Source: DMER64 sp049652385 (GTDB lineage Bacteria > Bacteroidota > Bacteroidia > Bacteroidales > UBA932). From it: a DNA stretch of 64,000 nucleotides. The notes beneath the pieces are model-generated. The model was not told where the DNA came from and searched no databases. It was given only the letters and a program-made list of their open reading frames with translations. A program made the position numbers and the translations under genes. Below, in pieces: positions 38,170 through 47,144 of the stretch (position 1 is its first letter; each line of letters begins with the position of its first letter). Where the stretch lies: the NCBI GenBank assembly GCA_049652385.1, contig JBASDX010000005.1, positions 195,868 through 259,867 of the forward strand. The letters are read 5' to 3'.

Positions 38170-38904
38170 TCATTCTTCAATTTTTCCAAACCTGCGCTTC
38201 CTGTTACTATAGGCTTCAAGGGCCGCACGGAAATCAGTCTTGCGAAAATCGGGCCAAAGTACAGGGGTAAAATAGAACTCCGTATAAGCTATCTGCCACA
38301 GCATAAAATTGCTGATCCGCTCTTCTCCGCTCGTTCGTATCATCAAATCGGGATCGGGAATGCCTGCCGTGGACAGATAACGGGCAAAGGTATCGTAAGA
38401 AACGGGAACGCGGCTGTCCGGTCCGGTTTCCATCAGTTTGGTGACGGCCTGCAGAATATCCCATTTTCCACTGTAATTGACGAATATGAGCAAGACCATT
38501 CCCGTGTTGCCTTCTGTCGTTCGCATACATTGCTCCAGCCGTTCCCGGACCCGGGAACTCAAATGAGGCAAATCCCCTTTAAACAGCACACGGATGTTGT
38601 TTTTCATCAAATTGGGGGTTTCGCTTTCGACATATTCCACAATCAACCGCATAAGCGCCTCAATCTCTTCTTCGGGGCGTCCCCAGTTCTCCTCGGAAAA
38701 AGCAAACAAACTCAAGTACCGTATGCCCGTTTCGGCTGCAAATTCCGTTACCTGACGTACCGCCTCGGCTCCCATCCTGTGCCCGTCGTTTCTTTCCAGG
38801 TCGTGCTTCAAAGCCCACCGGCCGTTCCCGTCCATGATGATGCATACATGGTCCGGCAGCTTCAAACCTTCCGGCTGCGGTTGTATTTCTTTTGGGCTAT
38901 TCAT
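38170..38904 (-). CDS. uppS: Isoprenyl transferase (undecaprenyl-diphosphate synthase)
   Basis: 244 residues if started at 38904. That ATG has GGAGG 8 bases upstream, whereas the ATG at 38910 would leave only 2 bases. The cis-prenyltransferase motif IIMDGNGRWA contains catalytic Asp25; SLFAFSEENW and DLMIRTSGEERISNFMLWQ complete the site. It builds the C55 lipid carrier for peptidoglycan and O-antigen. Its start lies inside the end of nadK (8-bp overlap). Confidence 0.94.
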   Translation of the reverse strand: MNSPKEIQPQPEGLKLPDHVCIIMDGNGRWALKHDLERNDGHRMGAEAVRQVTEFAAETGIRYLSLFAFSEENWGRPEEEIEALMRLIVEYVESETPNLMKNNIRVLFKGDLPHLSSRVRERLEQCMRTTEGNTGMVLLIFVNYSGKWDILQAVTKLMETGPDSRVPVSYDTFARYLSTAGIPDPDLMIRTSGEERISNFMLWQIAYTEFYFTPVLWPDFRKTDFRAALEAYSNRKRRFGKIEE

Positions 38905-39706
38905 GTTCATGGCCTCCGTTTCTTTTGTCAAAACCCATCATGAGTTTTTCCCTTAAGGTAGCTATGAAATCGTTGCCGGCAAAAGAAAGGCTTGTCAGAT
39001 GAAAGGGAGCCTTTTGTACCTTAAAGCTATAGGGCAGCGCTACTTTGACGGAGCGGTTATCCAAATGCAATTGCGCATTATCCGTCCGGCTTTTTACCTG
39101 AATTTCCAATGTTGCGTCATCCGGAAATACAATGGGGCGTACGTTCAAATTGTGCGGAGCAATGGGCGATAATACAAGCACACCCGACTGCGGGAAAACA
39201 ATGGGGCCACCCACACTTAATGAATACGCGGTTGATCCCGTCGGCGTGGCTACAATAATGCCGTCACCACGGTACGTAGCCACCGGCTTTCCGTTCATTT
39301 TCACATCTACTTCCAGCATGGCAGAGCCTATGCGCTGGATACAGACTTCGTTGATGGCATAAGGATACACTCCGGAAGGCACTCCTTCCTCCAAGAGAGA
39401 AAGCACCGTATGTTTTGTGGCAGAAAATTCTCCGGCCTTGACCGCATCGAACAAATACCCTATGAAATCCGGCCCGCACCCCGTCAAAAAACCCAACCGC
39501 CCAAAATTGACACCGGCAATAGGTATCCCTGAATCTTTAACTATTTCAAGAGCCTGTAAAAAGGTACCATCACCTCCTATGGTCACCAGGAGATCTGTCC
39601 CGGGCGGGACTTGGCGGTCCTCCCCCAGAATGGAAAATGTCATATCGCTACGCTCAGGGAGGTGCAGGTCTTTATGTAAATCCTTCCCGTAAAAAACGAC
39701 CTTCAT
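38897..39706 (-). CDS. nadK: NAD kinase
   Basis: 269 residues from ATG 39706; the open frame extends upstream but MKVVFYGKDLHK is the natural start. It phosphorylates NAD to NADP. GGDGTF (residues 44-49, catalytic Asp46), the NE motif in INEVCI and GDGIIVATPTGSTAYSLS are present. It heads the minus-strand envelope operon and is divergent from pdxJ. Confidence 0.94.
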   Translation of the reverse strand: MKVVFYGKDLHKDLHLPERSDMTFSILGEDRQVPPGTDLLVTIGGDGTFLQALEIVKDSGIPIAGVNFGRLGFLTGCGPDFIGYLFDAVKAGEFSATKHTVLSLLEEGVPSGVYPYAINEVCIQRIGSAMLEVDVKMNGKPVATYRGDGIIVATPTGSTAYSLSVGGPIVFPQSGVLVLSPIAPHNLNVRPIVFPDDATLEIQVKSRTDNAQLHLDNRSVKVALPYSFKVQKAPFHLTSLSFAGNDFIATLREKLMMGFDKRNGGHEHE

Positions 39707-39707
39707 A

Positions 39708-39738
39708 TTTGTATTGCCAATCAATTGGCTTACTTTTG
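39708..39738 (+). promoter_or_regulatory. pdxJ: pdxJ promoter (TTTG-N19-TACTTTTG)
   Basis: TTTG at 39708-39711 and TACTTTTG at 39731-39738, spacer exactly 19 bp, 18 bp before the pdxJ ATG. The -33 overlaps the first bases upstream of nadK. Confidence 0.78.
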
Positions 39739-39741
39739 CAA

Positions 39742-39749
39742 CAAAGATA
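39742..39749 (-). promoter_or_regulatory. nadK: -7 box TATCTTTG upstream of nadK
   Basis: Exact element on the minus strand, 35 bp before the nadK ATG and only 3 bp from the opposing pdxJ -7 box. No -33 TTTG is obvious. Confidence 0.55.
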
Positions 39750-39756
39750 ACCAATA

Positions 39757-40476
39757 ATGACAAATCTGAGCGTTAATGTAAACAAATTTGCCACTTTGCG
39801 CAACGCAAGAGGAGGCAACATGCCGGACGTACTCCAAGCTGTTAAAGACTGCGAACGTTTTGGAGCTCAAGGCATTACTGTACACCCTCGTCCCGATGAG
39901 CGCCACATAAGGTACCGGGACGTACGCGATATCAGTCCTTTGGTAACTACCGAATTCAATATAGAAGGGAATCCCATTCCCTCGTTCATAGATTTAGTCC
40001 TGGAAGTGAAGCCGGCACAAGTGACGCTGGTCCCCGATGCACACGATGTCATTACCTCCAACGCCGGCTGGGACACCATTACCTTTGCCAAAGAACTGAA
40101 AGAATGGATACGCATCTTTAAACAGGCCGGAATTCGTACCTCGTTGTTTATCGACCCCAATCCGGAGCTGATCCATGCCGCTGCCCAAACGGGTACGGAC
40201 CGGGTGGAACTCTACACAGAAGCTTACGCCACAGGCTATGAAGAAAACCCGGAAAAAGCCATTGAACCTTACGTAATCGCAGCACAAGCAGCCGCTGATT
40301 GCGGATTGGGTCTGAATGCGGGACACGACCTGAACATGCACAACATCCGTTATTTCCACAGGAATATCCCCAACTTGCTGGAAGTATCCATCGGTCATGC
40401 CATTATCTGTGAATCCATTTACCTGGGGCTGGAGAATGTCATAGGTATTTACCTAAGGGAACTCTCCGATTTTTAA
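39757..40476 (+). CDS. pdxJ: Pyridoxine 5'-phosphate synthase
   Basis: 239 residues, family length. It closes the pyridine ring of vitamin B6 from deoxyxylulose 5-phosphate (made by Dxs, in this window) and 3-amino-2-oxopropyl phosphate. Visible are NVNKFATLRNARGG, ITVHPRPDERHI with the active-site histidine, VELYTEAYA and LNAGHDLN. First gene after a complete divergent promoter. Confidence 0.94.
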   Translation: MTNLSVNVNKFATLRNARGGNMPDVLQAVKDCERFGAQGITVHPRPDERHIRYRDVRDISPLVTTEFNIEGNPIPSFIDLVLEVKPAQVTLVPDAHDVITSNAGWDTITFAKELKEWIRIFKQAGIRTSLFIDPNPELIHAAAQTGTDRVELYTEAYATGYEENPEKAIEPYVIAAQAAADCGLGLNAGHDLNMHNIRYFHRNIPNLLEVSIGHAIICESIYLGLENVIGIYLRELSDF

Positions 40477-40477
40477 C

Positions 40478-40485
40478 TATATTTG
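40478..40485 (+). promoter_or_regulatory. -7 box TATATTTG before the third OmpH-like gene
   Basis: Exact TAnnTTTG match starting 1 bp after the pdxJ stop and 21 bp before the next ATG. Confidence 0.5.
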
Positions 40486-40506
40486 CACGTTTTTATTACT
40501 ATTATC

Positions 40507-41115
40507 ATGAAGAAAGCATTACCCATAATTACCATCGTGTTGGCAGTAGGACTTGCAGTCCTTTACGTATTGCATTTTACCAATAATTGCAAAACCTTCA
40601 CCGCTGCAGAGCAGACAGAGCGCCAGACGGGAGAAGCTGCCACAGGAAGTATTGTATACATCCATATTGACTCCCTGTTGAACCAATACGATTTGTTCCT
40701 GGACCTGCAGTCAGACCTGACCGCCAAAGCGCGTATTGTGGAAGACGATTTGAACAAAAAAGGACGCGCTTTTGAAAAGGACGTCAACAATTTTCAGGAG
40801 AAAGTACAGAAGGGACTTATTACCAGAAGCCAGGCAGAAACGCAGCAAAACCAGCTGGCCACCCGTCAGCAGGAATTGGAACAATACGCCCAGCAAAAAC
40901 AAATGGAACTGGCAGAAGAGAACCAGGTCATGCTCAACAGAGTCCTGGATGCCATTAAAACCTATCTGGCCGAATACCGCACTCTGCAAAATTACGACAT
41001 GATTCTGACCACGGACAACAGCAGCAACACGGTCATTGAAGCCGGTAAATACCTGGACATTACCAAAGATGTTGTAGAAGGGCTTAACCGTGAATATGCC
41101 AAAAGCCGTAAATAA
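40507..41115 (+). CDS. OmpH/Skp-like protein with N-terminal membrane segment
   Basis: 202 residues from ATG 40507. The N-terminus ALPIITIVLAVGLAVLYVL is a signal or anchor helix without a clear cleavage site. IVYIHIDSLLNQYD matches the Skp start, and a long glutamine-rich coiled coil (about residues 80-150) follows, then a small end domain. Likely an envelope chaperone of the OmpH family, possibly membrane-tethered unlike the two copies at 34.5-35.6 kb. Second gene after pdxJ, with its own -7 box. Confidence 0.75.
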   Translation: MKKALPIITIVLAVGLAVLYVLHFTNNCKTFTAAEQTERQTGEAATGSIVYIHIDSLLNQYDLFLDLQSDLTAKARIVEDDLNKKGRAFEKDVNNFQEKVQKGLITRSQAETQQNQLATRQQELEQYAQQKQMELAEENQVMLNRVLDAIKTYLAEYRTLQNYDMILTTDNSSNTVIEAGKYLDITKDVVEGLNREYAKSRK

Positions 41116-41124
41116 ACGGACTGC

Positions 41125-42075
41125 ATGGAATCAGTGACAGAAACACAGTTTCATTTTCCGGGTCAAACACAATTCTACAAAGGAAAAGTACGCGACGTAT
41201 ATACCATTAACGACCGCCTGCTGGTCATGGTGACTACAGACCGTATATCTGCCTTTGACATAGTCTTTCCGGAAGGCGTACCGTACAAAGGACAGATCCT
41301 GAACAGCATGGCGGCTCAATTTCTGGATGCCACTTCCGATATCCTGCCCAACTGGAAAATTGCCGTGCCGCACCCCATGGTCACTGTAGGATATAAATGC
41401 CGGCCGTTTCCCATAGAAATGATCGTACGCGGATACCTGACGGGCAGCGCATGGAGGGCCTATAAAAGCGGACAACGGTCCTTATGCGGCATCCCCCTTC
41501 CGGACGGCATGAAAGAACATCAGGCGTTCCCTCGCCCCCTTATCACCCCTACCACCAAAGCCGAGTCAGGATTTCATGATGAAAACATCAGCCGGGAAGA
41601 GATCCTGGAACGAGGACTCGTTTCTGAAGAAGATTACGTACAACTGGAATCTTATGCGCTGGCCCTTTTTGAACGAGGCCGCCGCTACGCCGCGGAAAAA
41701 GGCTTGATACTGGTAGATACCAAGTACGAATTTGGCAAACGCGACGACACCATATACCTGATAGACGAAATCCACACTCCGGATTCATCGCGTTATTTTT
41801 ACACAGAAGATTACCTGGAACAATTCCCCAAAGGCCTGCCACCCAGGCAGCTGTCCAAAGAATTTGTAAGGGAGTGGCTGATGGAAAACGGCTTTAGCGG
41901 AGGGCCCGGCCAAACCCTGCCTGCCTTGACGCGGGATGTTTTGGAGGGCATATCGCAACGGTACATAGAATTGTACGAGCATTTGACAGGCATGACTTTT
42001 GTTCCGCAAACATACGACAGCACTTTTTACGATACCCTGGAAGGCTGCATCCGAAATATGCTTGCCCGTTTATGA
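41125..42075 (+). CDS. purC: Phosphoribosylaminoimidazole-succinocarboxamide synthase
   Basis: 316 residues, the longer bacterial/yeast-like form. It joins CAIR and aspartate with ATP in purine synthesis. Motifs are YKGKVRDVY near the start, TTDRISAFDIVFPEGVPYKG, IVRGYLTGSAW, LVDTKYEFG and IDEIHTPDSSRY. It starts 9 bp after the OmpH-like gene, and the next gene overlaps its stop by 4 bp (ATGA). Confidence 0.95.
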   Translation: MESVTETQFHFPGQTQFYKGKVRDVYTINDRLLVMVTTDRISAFDIVFPEGVPYKGQILNSMAAQFLDATSDILPNWKIAVPHPMVTVGYKCRPFPIEMIVRGYLTGSAWRAYKSGQRSLCGIPLPDGMKEHQAFPRPLITPTTKAESGFHDENISREEILERGLVSEEDYVQLESYALALFERGRRYAAEKGLILVDTKYEFGKRDDTIYLIDEIHTPDSSRYFYTEDYLEQFPKGLPPRQLSKEFVREWLMENGFSGGPGQTLPALTRDVLEGISQRYIELYEHLTGMTFVPQTYDSTFYDTLEGCIRNMLARL

Positions 42076-43451
42076 AATTTCGCACACTCATAACAACCCT
42101 CCTGCTGCTGGTATCTGTGGCCGTTCACGCACAGGAACCCCGGTATATCAGACATAAGGTACGCTGGATGGAAACGTTGTATTCCATTGGCAGAAAATAT
42201 CAGGTGGACCCTAAAGAAATAGCCATCCTGAACAACCTCCCCACAGGAGAAATCTACCGCGGTCAGATATTGCTCATTCCGGACAAAACAAAACAAACAA
42301 ACATATATTTAGAAGATACCCGGGCAGATACGCTCCTGACAGAAGAAGCTGTTTTCCCCGACACCGACCGGAAAGAAGAAGGCGCTTCACCCTGCCTGTT
42401 TTTTGAACGGAACCGCGATTACAAACCTGTTCTTTCCGTATTGCTGCCTTTTGAAGACATACCGGAAAACGCCGGTTTTCTTGAATTTTACCAGGGATTG
42501 CTGCTGGCTGTGGAGCAAATGAAACAAACCGGCATGCAAGCCGTTGTACAGGTATACGACTGGGATGAAGAAGGCACGGACGCTTTGCTTTCGTCCTACG
42601 ATCTGGCAAGAAGCCAGGTAATCATAGGTCCTGTATACGCTCCCGATGTAGGTACCGCCCTGGCCTACTTCAGGGACAGTGCCACTAAAATCGTCTCTCC
42701 GCTAGACAGCAAATCGGACGTGTGGGTCAGTTCTTTTTCCAACTTTTTACAAGTACAGCCCCCGTTGGAAATACAACAGGAAGCCATCCTGAAATACCTG
42801 GAACCGCACCGGTCCGCCGTATGGGTCATATCGGAAGAAGGAGAACAACTGATTGCTCCCGGTATCAGAGGCTTGCTGGATAGGAATGTTATCCCTTACA
42901 GAAGTTTTGCCTACGATGTATTGAAGGGCCGTGAGGTCACCGAACAACTGAAAGAATTACTGGAGAATTACCCGCACAACCAAATTATTATTGCTTCTCA
43001 AAACGAGGCATTTGTATCGGATGCCATCCGCAATTTACACCTGTTGTCCGCTTATGAGCACATTCCCATAGAGTTGTTTGGATTGTCGCGTTGGTATGGA
43101 TTCAAAACGCTGGATCTGACAGCGTTACATGAGTTGAAAGTGGTACTTCCGCTATCGGCATACGTAGATTACACGCAAGAACACGTCAAGGATTTTGTAG
43201 CCCTTTACCGTGCCTTATTCCATAGCGAACCTACTGCCTTTGCCTTCCAGGGATACGATATTGCCTACTTCTTCCTGCAGGCTTTGTACCAATACGGACC
43301 ACATTTTGAAGATTGTCTAGACAACCTGCACCTGCCCCTGCTGCAAACACGGCTGTCTTTTGTACGCAAAGACCCCGGTCACGGCTTTATCAACACAGGT
43401 GTACGGATGGTCCGCTACCTGCCCGATTATTCCATTGAACTACTGCCGTAA
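42072..43451 (+). CDS. LysM-domain protein with periplasmic type 1 binding fold
   Basis: 459 residues. Signal peptide ends SVAVHAQ. One LysM repeat (about residues 27-72: HKVRWMETLYSIGRKYQV, ILNNLPTGEIYRGQILLIP) should bind peptidoglycan. Residues about 115-455 look like a type 1 periplasmic binding domain, as in LpoA/YraM-like proteins (VLLPFEDIPENAGFLEFYQG, QVIIGPVYAPDV). It is probably a cell-wall-bound periplasmic regulator or receptor, not an enzyme. Its end overlaps nagB by 12 bp, convergent. Confidence 0.78.
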   Translation: MKFRTLITTLLLLVSVAVHAQEPRYIRHKVRWMETLYSIGRKYQVDPKEIAILNNLPTGEIYRGQILLIPDKTKQTNIYLEDTRADTLLTEEAVFPDTDRKEEGASPCLFFERNRDYKPVLSVLLPFEDIPENAGFLEFYQGLLLAVEQMKQTGMQAVVQVYDWDEEGTDALLSSYDLARSQVIIGPVYAPDVGTALAYFRDSATKIVSPLDSKSDVWVSSFSNFLQVQPPLEIQQEAILKYLEPHRSAVWVISEEGEQLIAPGIRGLLDRNVIPYRSFAYDVLKGREVTEQLKELLENYPHNQIIIASQNEAFVSDAIRNLHLLSAYEHIPIELFGLSRWYGFKTLDLTALHELKVVLPLSAYVDYTQEHVKDFVALYRALFHSEPTAFAFQGYDIAYFFLQALYQYGPHFEDCLDNLHLPLLQTRLSFVRKDPGHGFINTGVRMVRYLPDYSIELLP

Positions 43452-44237
43452 GTTGTCTTTTTCTATATCCTTGAAATAACGTACCGTTTCTGTTTTCAGA
43501 CCTGCGGCGGCCGCCTCGTCACAGACTATGATGGCTTTCGGATGCATCTGCAGGGCCGTGACCGTCCACATATGAGAAACAGCCCCTTCCACGGCTTGCT
43601 TCAATGCTTCCGCTTTAGATACTCCGCTGACTACCAGCAGTACCTGACGGGCATCCATGATGGTTCCCACCCCAACGGTAATGGCCGTTTTGGGGACCAG
43701 GTCCGTATTGTTGTCAAAAAAGCGGGCATTGGCCCGTACCGTATCTGAAGTAAGTGTTTTTACACGCGTTCTGGAAGCCAAAGAAGAACCGGGTTCATTA
43801 AACGCAATATGGCCGTCCGTTCCCACTCCGCCAAAAAACAAATGTACGCCTCCGGCATGTCGGATGGCTTGCTCATACGCCTTGCATTCGGCCTCCAGGT
43901 CTGTAGCCAGTCCGTTGGGTATGTGGGTATTTTCCGGCTTGATATCGATATGGTTGAAAAAATGCTCCTGCATAAAATACCGGTACGACTGCGGATGGTC
44001 GCCGGACAGGCCTACGTATTCGTCCATATTGAATGTCACCACGTTTTTAAAAGACAATTTTCCTTGTTTTACCATGGCAATCAACTGCTTATACGTACCC
44101 AAAGGCGATGAGCCCGTAGGCAGGCCCAATACAAAGGGCCGGGTTTCCGTTGGTCCAAAGGCATTGATTTCATCGGCAATGTACCCGGCTGCCCATGCAG
44201 ACAGGCTTTCGTAGTCTCTTACAATAAGTACCCTCAT
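43440..44237 (-). CDS. nagB: Glucosamine-6-phosphate deaminase
   Basis: 265 residues. It converts glucosamine-6-phosphate to fructose-6-phosphate and ammonia. LPTGSSPLGTY, FNMDEYVGL (catalytic Asp) and GTDGHIAFNEPGSS (catalytic His) are intact. Last gene of the trxB-bamD-rpoZ-recN run; its ATG overlaps the recN stop (ATGA). Confidence 0.94.
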   Translation of the reverse strand: MRVLIVRDYESLSAWAAGYIADEINAFGPTETRPFVLGLPTGSSPLGTYKQLIAMVKQGKLSFKNVVTFNMDEYVGLSGDHPQSYRYFMQEHFFNHIDIKPENTHIPNGLATDLEAECKAYEQAIRHAGGVHLFFGGVGTDGHIAFNEPGSSLASRTRVKTLTSDTVRANARFFDNNTDLVPKTAITVGVGTIMDARQVLLVVSGVSKAEALKQAVEGAVSHMWTVTALQMHPKAIIVCDEAAAAGLKTETVRYFKDIEKDNLRQ

Positions 44238-45925
44238 GATTTGTCGTTTAATAATTCTCTGGCATTTTCAACGGCTGCCGGCGTAACGGCAGAACCGCTC
44301 AACATACGGGCTATTTCCATAACCCTTTCTTCTCCGGTCAAAAGTACGATACCGGTTTGCGTAGCGTCTTCCGCCCATTCTTTTTTCACCAGGTAATGCG
44401 TACCTCCTTTGGCCGCTACCTGTGGCAGGTGCGTGATGGCCAGCACTTGCATATGCCCGGACAAAGCATAAATCATATCGCCCATGCTGTCGGCAATTTT
44501 CCCCGATACACCCAGATCCACCTCGTCAAAAATAATGGTATTCAACCCGGCACTTTGTGCCGTTATGGATTTTATGCACAACATCAGGCGGGACATCTCC
44601 CCGCCCGAGGCAATACGGCTCAACTCCTTGGGTTCCACATCTCTGTTGGCAGAAAACAACATCTGCAGGCCGCTGTTTCCCAAAGGTCCGTATTCCGGTT
44701 TTACCTGCAGATCAAATACCAGCTGCGCATGCGGGATGCCCAAAAGCGCCAGGCGGCTGCACAAATCGGAAGAGAGCGGCTCCAGGGCTTTGCCTCGGCT
44801 CTCATGAAGGAGTAAGGCCAGTCGGTTCCTTTCTTCCGTAAGCGTTTCCAGCTCCGCCTCCCACTGTTCAAGCAACGTGGAATCGTCTTGTACGGCTTGC
44901 AGCTGCTCTTCAAAAAAGGCCATGCGCGCCATCAAGGCTTCCACCGTCTGCACGTTGTGCTTGCGCTGCAAGGTATACAACACATCCAGCCTTTGGCTGA
45001 TCTGCTCCATCCTCTGGGGTTCTTCCCTTACATGCTCCAATTGCGCAGCACATTCCTGCGCCAGGTCCTTCAGCTCTAAGCGCGCCTGTTCCAGCCTTTG
45101 GCCTATGTGGTTGTAATCCGGGTTGTGACGCGCTGCCTCCCGGGCCAGGCGTTCCGCCTCTTTCAATTGGGAAAGAACAGGCACCTGTCCTTCTTCCAAA
45201 AGCTGTGTAATTTCGTAAAAAGCCCGGCGGATATCGGCCGCGTTTTCCAGAATTTTCAACTGCTGCTCCCATTCTTCCTGCTCGCCTTCCACCAGTCTGG
45301 CCTGTTCCAATTCCGTAAACTGAAACTGGATATACTCCGTTTCCTGCCGGCTCTTCTCATAGGCAGCACGCAAGGCACGCACCCGGGCCGTCAGGTCCAC
45401 CACTTTTTTATGGACCGCTTTGTAGGATTCCAAAAGTGCCGTGTGCCCGGCAAAATGGTCTACTACCTTCAACGGATAATCGCTTTGGGAGAGCAGCAGG
45501 TTTTCATGCTGTGAGTGTATATCAATGAGCGTATTACCCAACGTTTTAAGTAAACCCAGCTGTACCGGCTGGTCGTTCACAAAAGCCCGGCTTTGTCCCG
45601 TAGGATAGACGATCCGCCTGATGACCAGATCTATGGTCTGTTCCGGTGCCGTCAAATCTTCCCATTCCGGCCCCTCCAAATCTGCAAAATGCTCACGTTG
45701 CCACGCCGTAACGGGAATTTTGAACAGCGCCTCTACTACGGCGTTTTTGGAAGGATCGCGCAAGAAAGCCTTATCGGCTTTTTCTCCCAGCAGCAGGGAC
45801 AACGCCCCTAAAATAATGGATTTACCGGCACCCGTTTCCCCGGTAATAATGGTAAGGCCCTCTGAAAACCCTGCTTCCAAAGCCTGGATGAGGGCATAAT
45901 TGGATATGTTCAGAGAGTGTAACAC
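44234..45925 (-). CDS. recN: DNA repair protein RecN
   Basis: 563 residues. SMC-like ATPase for double-strand break repair. Walker A GETGAGKS at residues 29-36, a long central coiled coil (about residues 160-365), and Walker B region IIFDEVDLGVSGKIAD. The start codon is GTG; the translated start LHSLNISNYALI matches the family, so GTG is genuine. It lies 2 bp after the rpoZ-like gene. Confidence 0.93.
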   Translation of the reverse strand: MLHSLNISNYALIQALEAGFSEGLTIITGETGAGKSIILGALSLLLGEKADKAFLRDPSKNAVVEALFKIPVTAWQREHFADLEGPEWEDLTAPEQTIDLVIRRIVYPTGQSRAFVNDQPVQLGLLKTLGNTLIDIHSQHENLLLSQSDYPLKVVDHFAGHTALLESYKAVHKKVVDLTARVRALRAAYEKSRQETEYIQFQFTELEQARLVEGEQEEWEQQLKILENAADIRRAFYEITQLLEEGQVPVLSQLKEAERLAREAARHNPDYNHIGQRLEQARLELKDLAQECAAQLEHVREEPQRMEQISQRLDVLYTLQRKHNVQTVEALMARMAFFEEQLQAVQDDSTLLEQWEAELETLTEERNRLALLLHESRGKALEPLSSDLCSRLALLGIPHAQLVFDLQVKPEYGPLGNSGLQMLFSANRDVEPKELSRIASGGEMSRLMLCIKSITAQSAGLNTIIFDEVDLGVSGKIADSMGDMIYALSGHMQVLAITHLPQVAAKGGTHYLVKKEWAEDATQTGIVLLTGEERVMEIARMLSGSAVTPAAVENARELLNDKS

Positions 45926-45927
45926 CC

Positions 45928-46254
45928 TTATTCTGCCAGCTCACTGGCTCTTCTGTAAAACGTATCTCCGTCTTCAAATTCTTTTATAGCTACCAAAGTA
46001 GGCTTGGGCTGGCGCTCGTAATAACGCGATATTTCTATCTGCTCGCGGTTCTCGAACGTTTCTTCCAGCGTATCTGTAAAAGTGGCAAACTCCTCCAGAC
46101 GGGAGCTCAGTTCTTTCTTTACTTCCGTAGCAATCTGATTGGCCCGCTGTGCAATAATCATAACCGTTTCGTATATATTTCCTGTCTCTTCGGACAATTT
46201 GGTAAGATCACGGGTAATGGTGGTATCTGCCACAGGATGTTTTTTTGTATTCAT
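45928..46254 (-). CDS. rpoZ: RNA polymerase omega subunit, Bacteroidota type
   Basis: 108 residues. The TGNIYETVMIIAQRANQIATEVKKEL segment (residues 25-50) is the omega fold that chaperones beta'. The C-terminal part is specific to Bacteroidota. It sits between bamD and recN, a conserved order in this phylum. Confidence 0.83.
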   Translation of the reverse strand: MNTKKHPVADTTITRDLTKLSEETGNIYETVMIIAQRANQIATEVKKELSSRLEEFATFTDTLEETFENREQIEISRYYERQPKPTLVAIKEFEDGDTFYRRASELAE

Positions 46255-46268
46255 AAGTATTTTAAATG

Positions 46269-47105
46269 CTATGTGTTATCACTTTCTTGCCTTGTTTCTT
46301 CAGGCTCACCTTTCTTTGTAATAAATTGACGCGCCCTTTTGAACATGCTGTCTACGTCCCTTGCATATTTTGAATCGGGAAATTCGCTGACAAAGTTGTA
46401 ATACTCGTCAACGACATTCAAAAAACGTTCCCTCTGCAACTCCGGTATGCTGTTAAGGGCATATTGGAAATTGGCAGCCACAATATAGTACATAATATCT
46501 TCCCTGTACATGCTTTCCGGATTTTCCTTCAGCGTTTCTTTGAGGGCATGCGTAGCCGCCTTGTAGTCCTCTATCGTATAATACAATTTTGCAGACTCAA
46601 ACGATTTTTTGTCCAGCCGGTGGTGCAAATCCTCCAGCATGCTGTGACAGACCGCTTCGTATTCACTGCCCTGGTAATCGTACAGGAACTCTTCTATGGC
46701 AGCAATGGTCATCCGGCTGGGCTGCTGATCCAGTTCGTACCTGTAAGTATTCTGGTACATACAATCCAGCCTCAGGAACCTTGCCGATTTGGTAAAAGGA
46801 CTGCGAGGAAAAATCTCTGCAAATTGTCTGAAATTTTCTTCTGCCGTAACAAAGTCGTTCAAATGGTAATTGCTCAATCCCAAATAGTATTGCAACGTAT
46901 CGTCCTGTACGGTACCCCTGTACACCATCTGCAGCTGTTCCAGCAGCGGCTGCGAGCGGGAATACCGCCTGGCCTCAAAATATTCAATGGCCTTGCGGAA
47001 TTTCAATTGATAGTCTGTACTTCGCAGCAGGGCCTCAAATTGGTTCATACAAGAAGCTCCTAATACAGTAGCCAATACGACAGGAAACAAAAATCTTTTT
47101 TTCAT
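46269..47105 (-). CDS. bamD: Outer-membrane assembly lipoprotein BamD
   Basis: 278 residues from ATG 47105. Lipobox ending LGASC, with the acylated cysteine around residue 19, then tetratricopeptide repeats. The segment YYLGLSNYHLNDFVTAEENF and FPRSPFTKSARFL are typical of YfiO/BamD. It works with BamA. A perfect -7 box lies 17 bp upstream, in the trxB/bamD gap. Confidence 0.9.
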   Translation of the reverse strand: MKKRFLFPVVLATVLGASCMNQFEALLRSTDYQLKFRKAIEYFEARRYSRSQPLLEQLQMVYRGTVQDDTLQYYLGLSNYHLNDFVTAEENFRQFAEIFPRSPFTKSARFLRLDCMYQNTYRYELDQQPSRMTIAAIEEFLYDYQGSEYEAVCHSMLEDLHHRLDKKSFESAKLYYTIEDYKAATHALKETLKENPESMYREDIMYYIVAANFQYALNSIPELQRERFLNVVDEYYNFVSEFPDSKYARDVDSMFKRARQFITKKGEPEETRQESDNT

Positions 47106-47121
47106 GAGCAATGTATTCGGG

Positions 47122-47129
47122 CAAATATA
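47122..47129 (-). promoter_or_regulatory. bamD: -7 box TATATTTG upstream of bamD
   Basis: Exact TAnnTTTG element on the minus strand between trxB and bamD. CAAA at 47141-47144 is too close for a normal -33. Confidence 0.5.
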
Positions 47130-47144
47130 CAACAGTTTAGCAAA

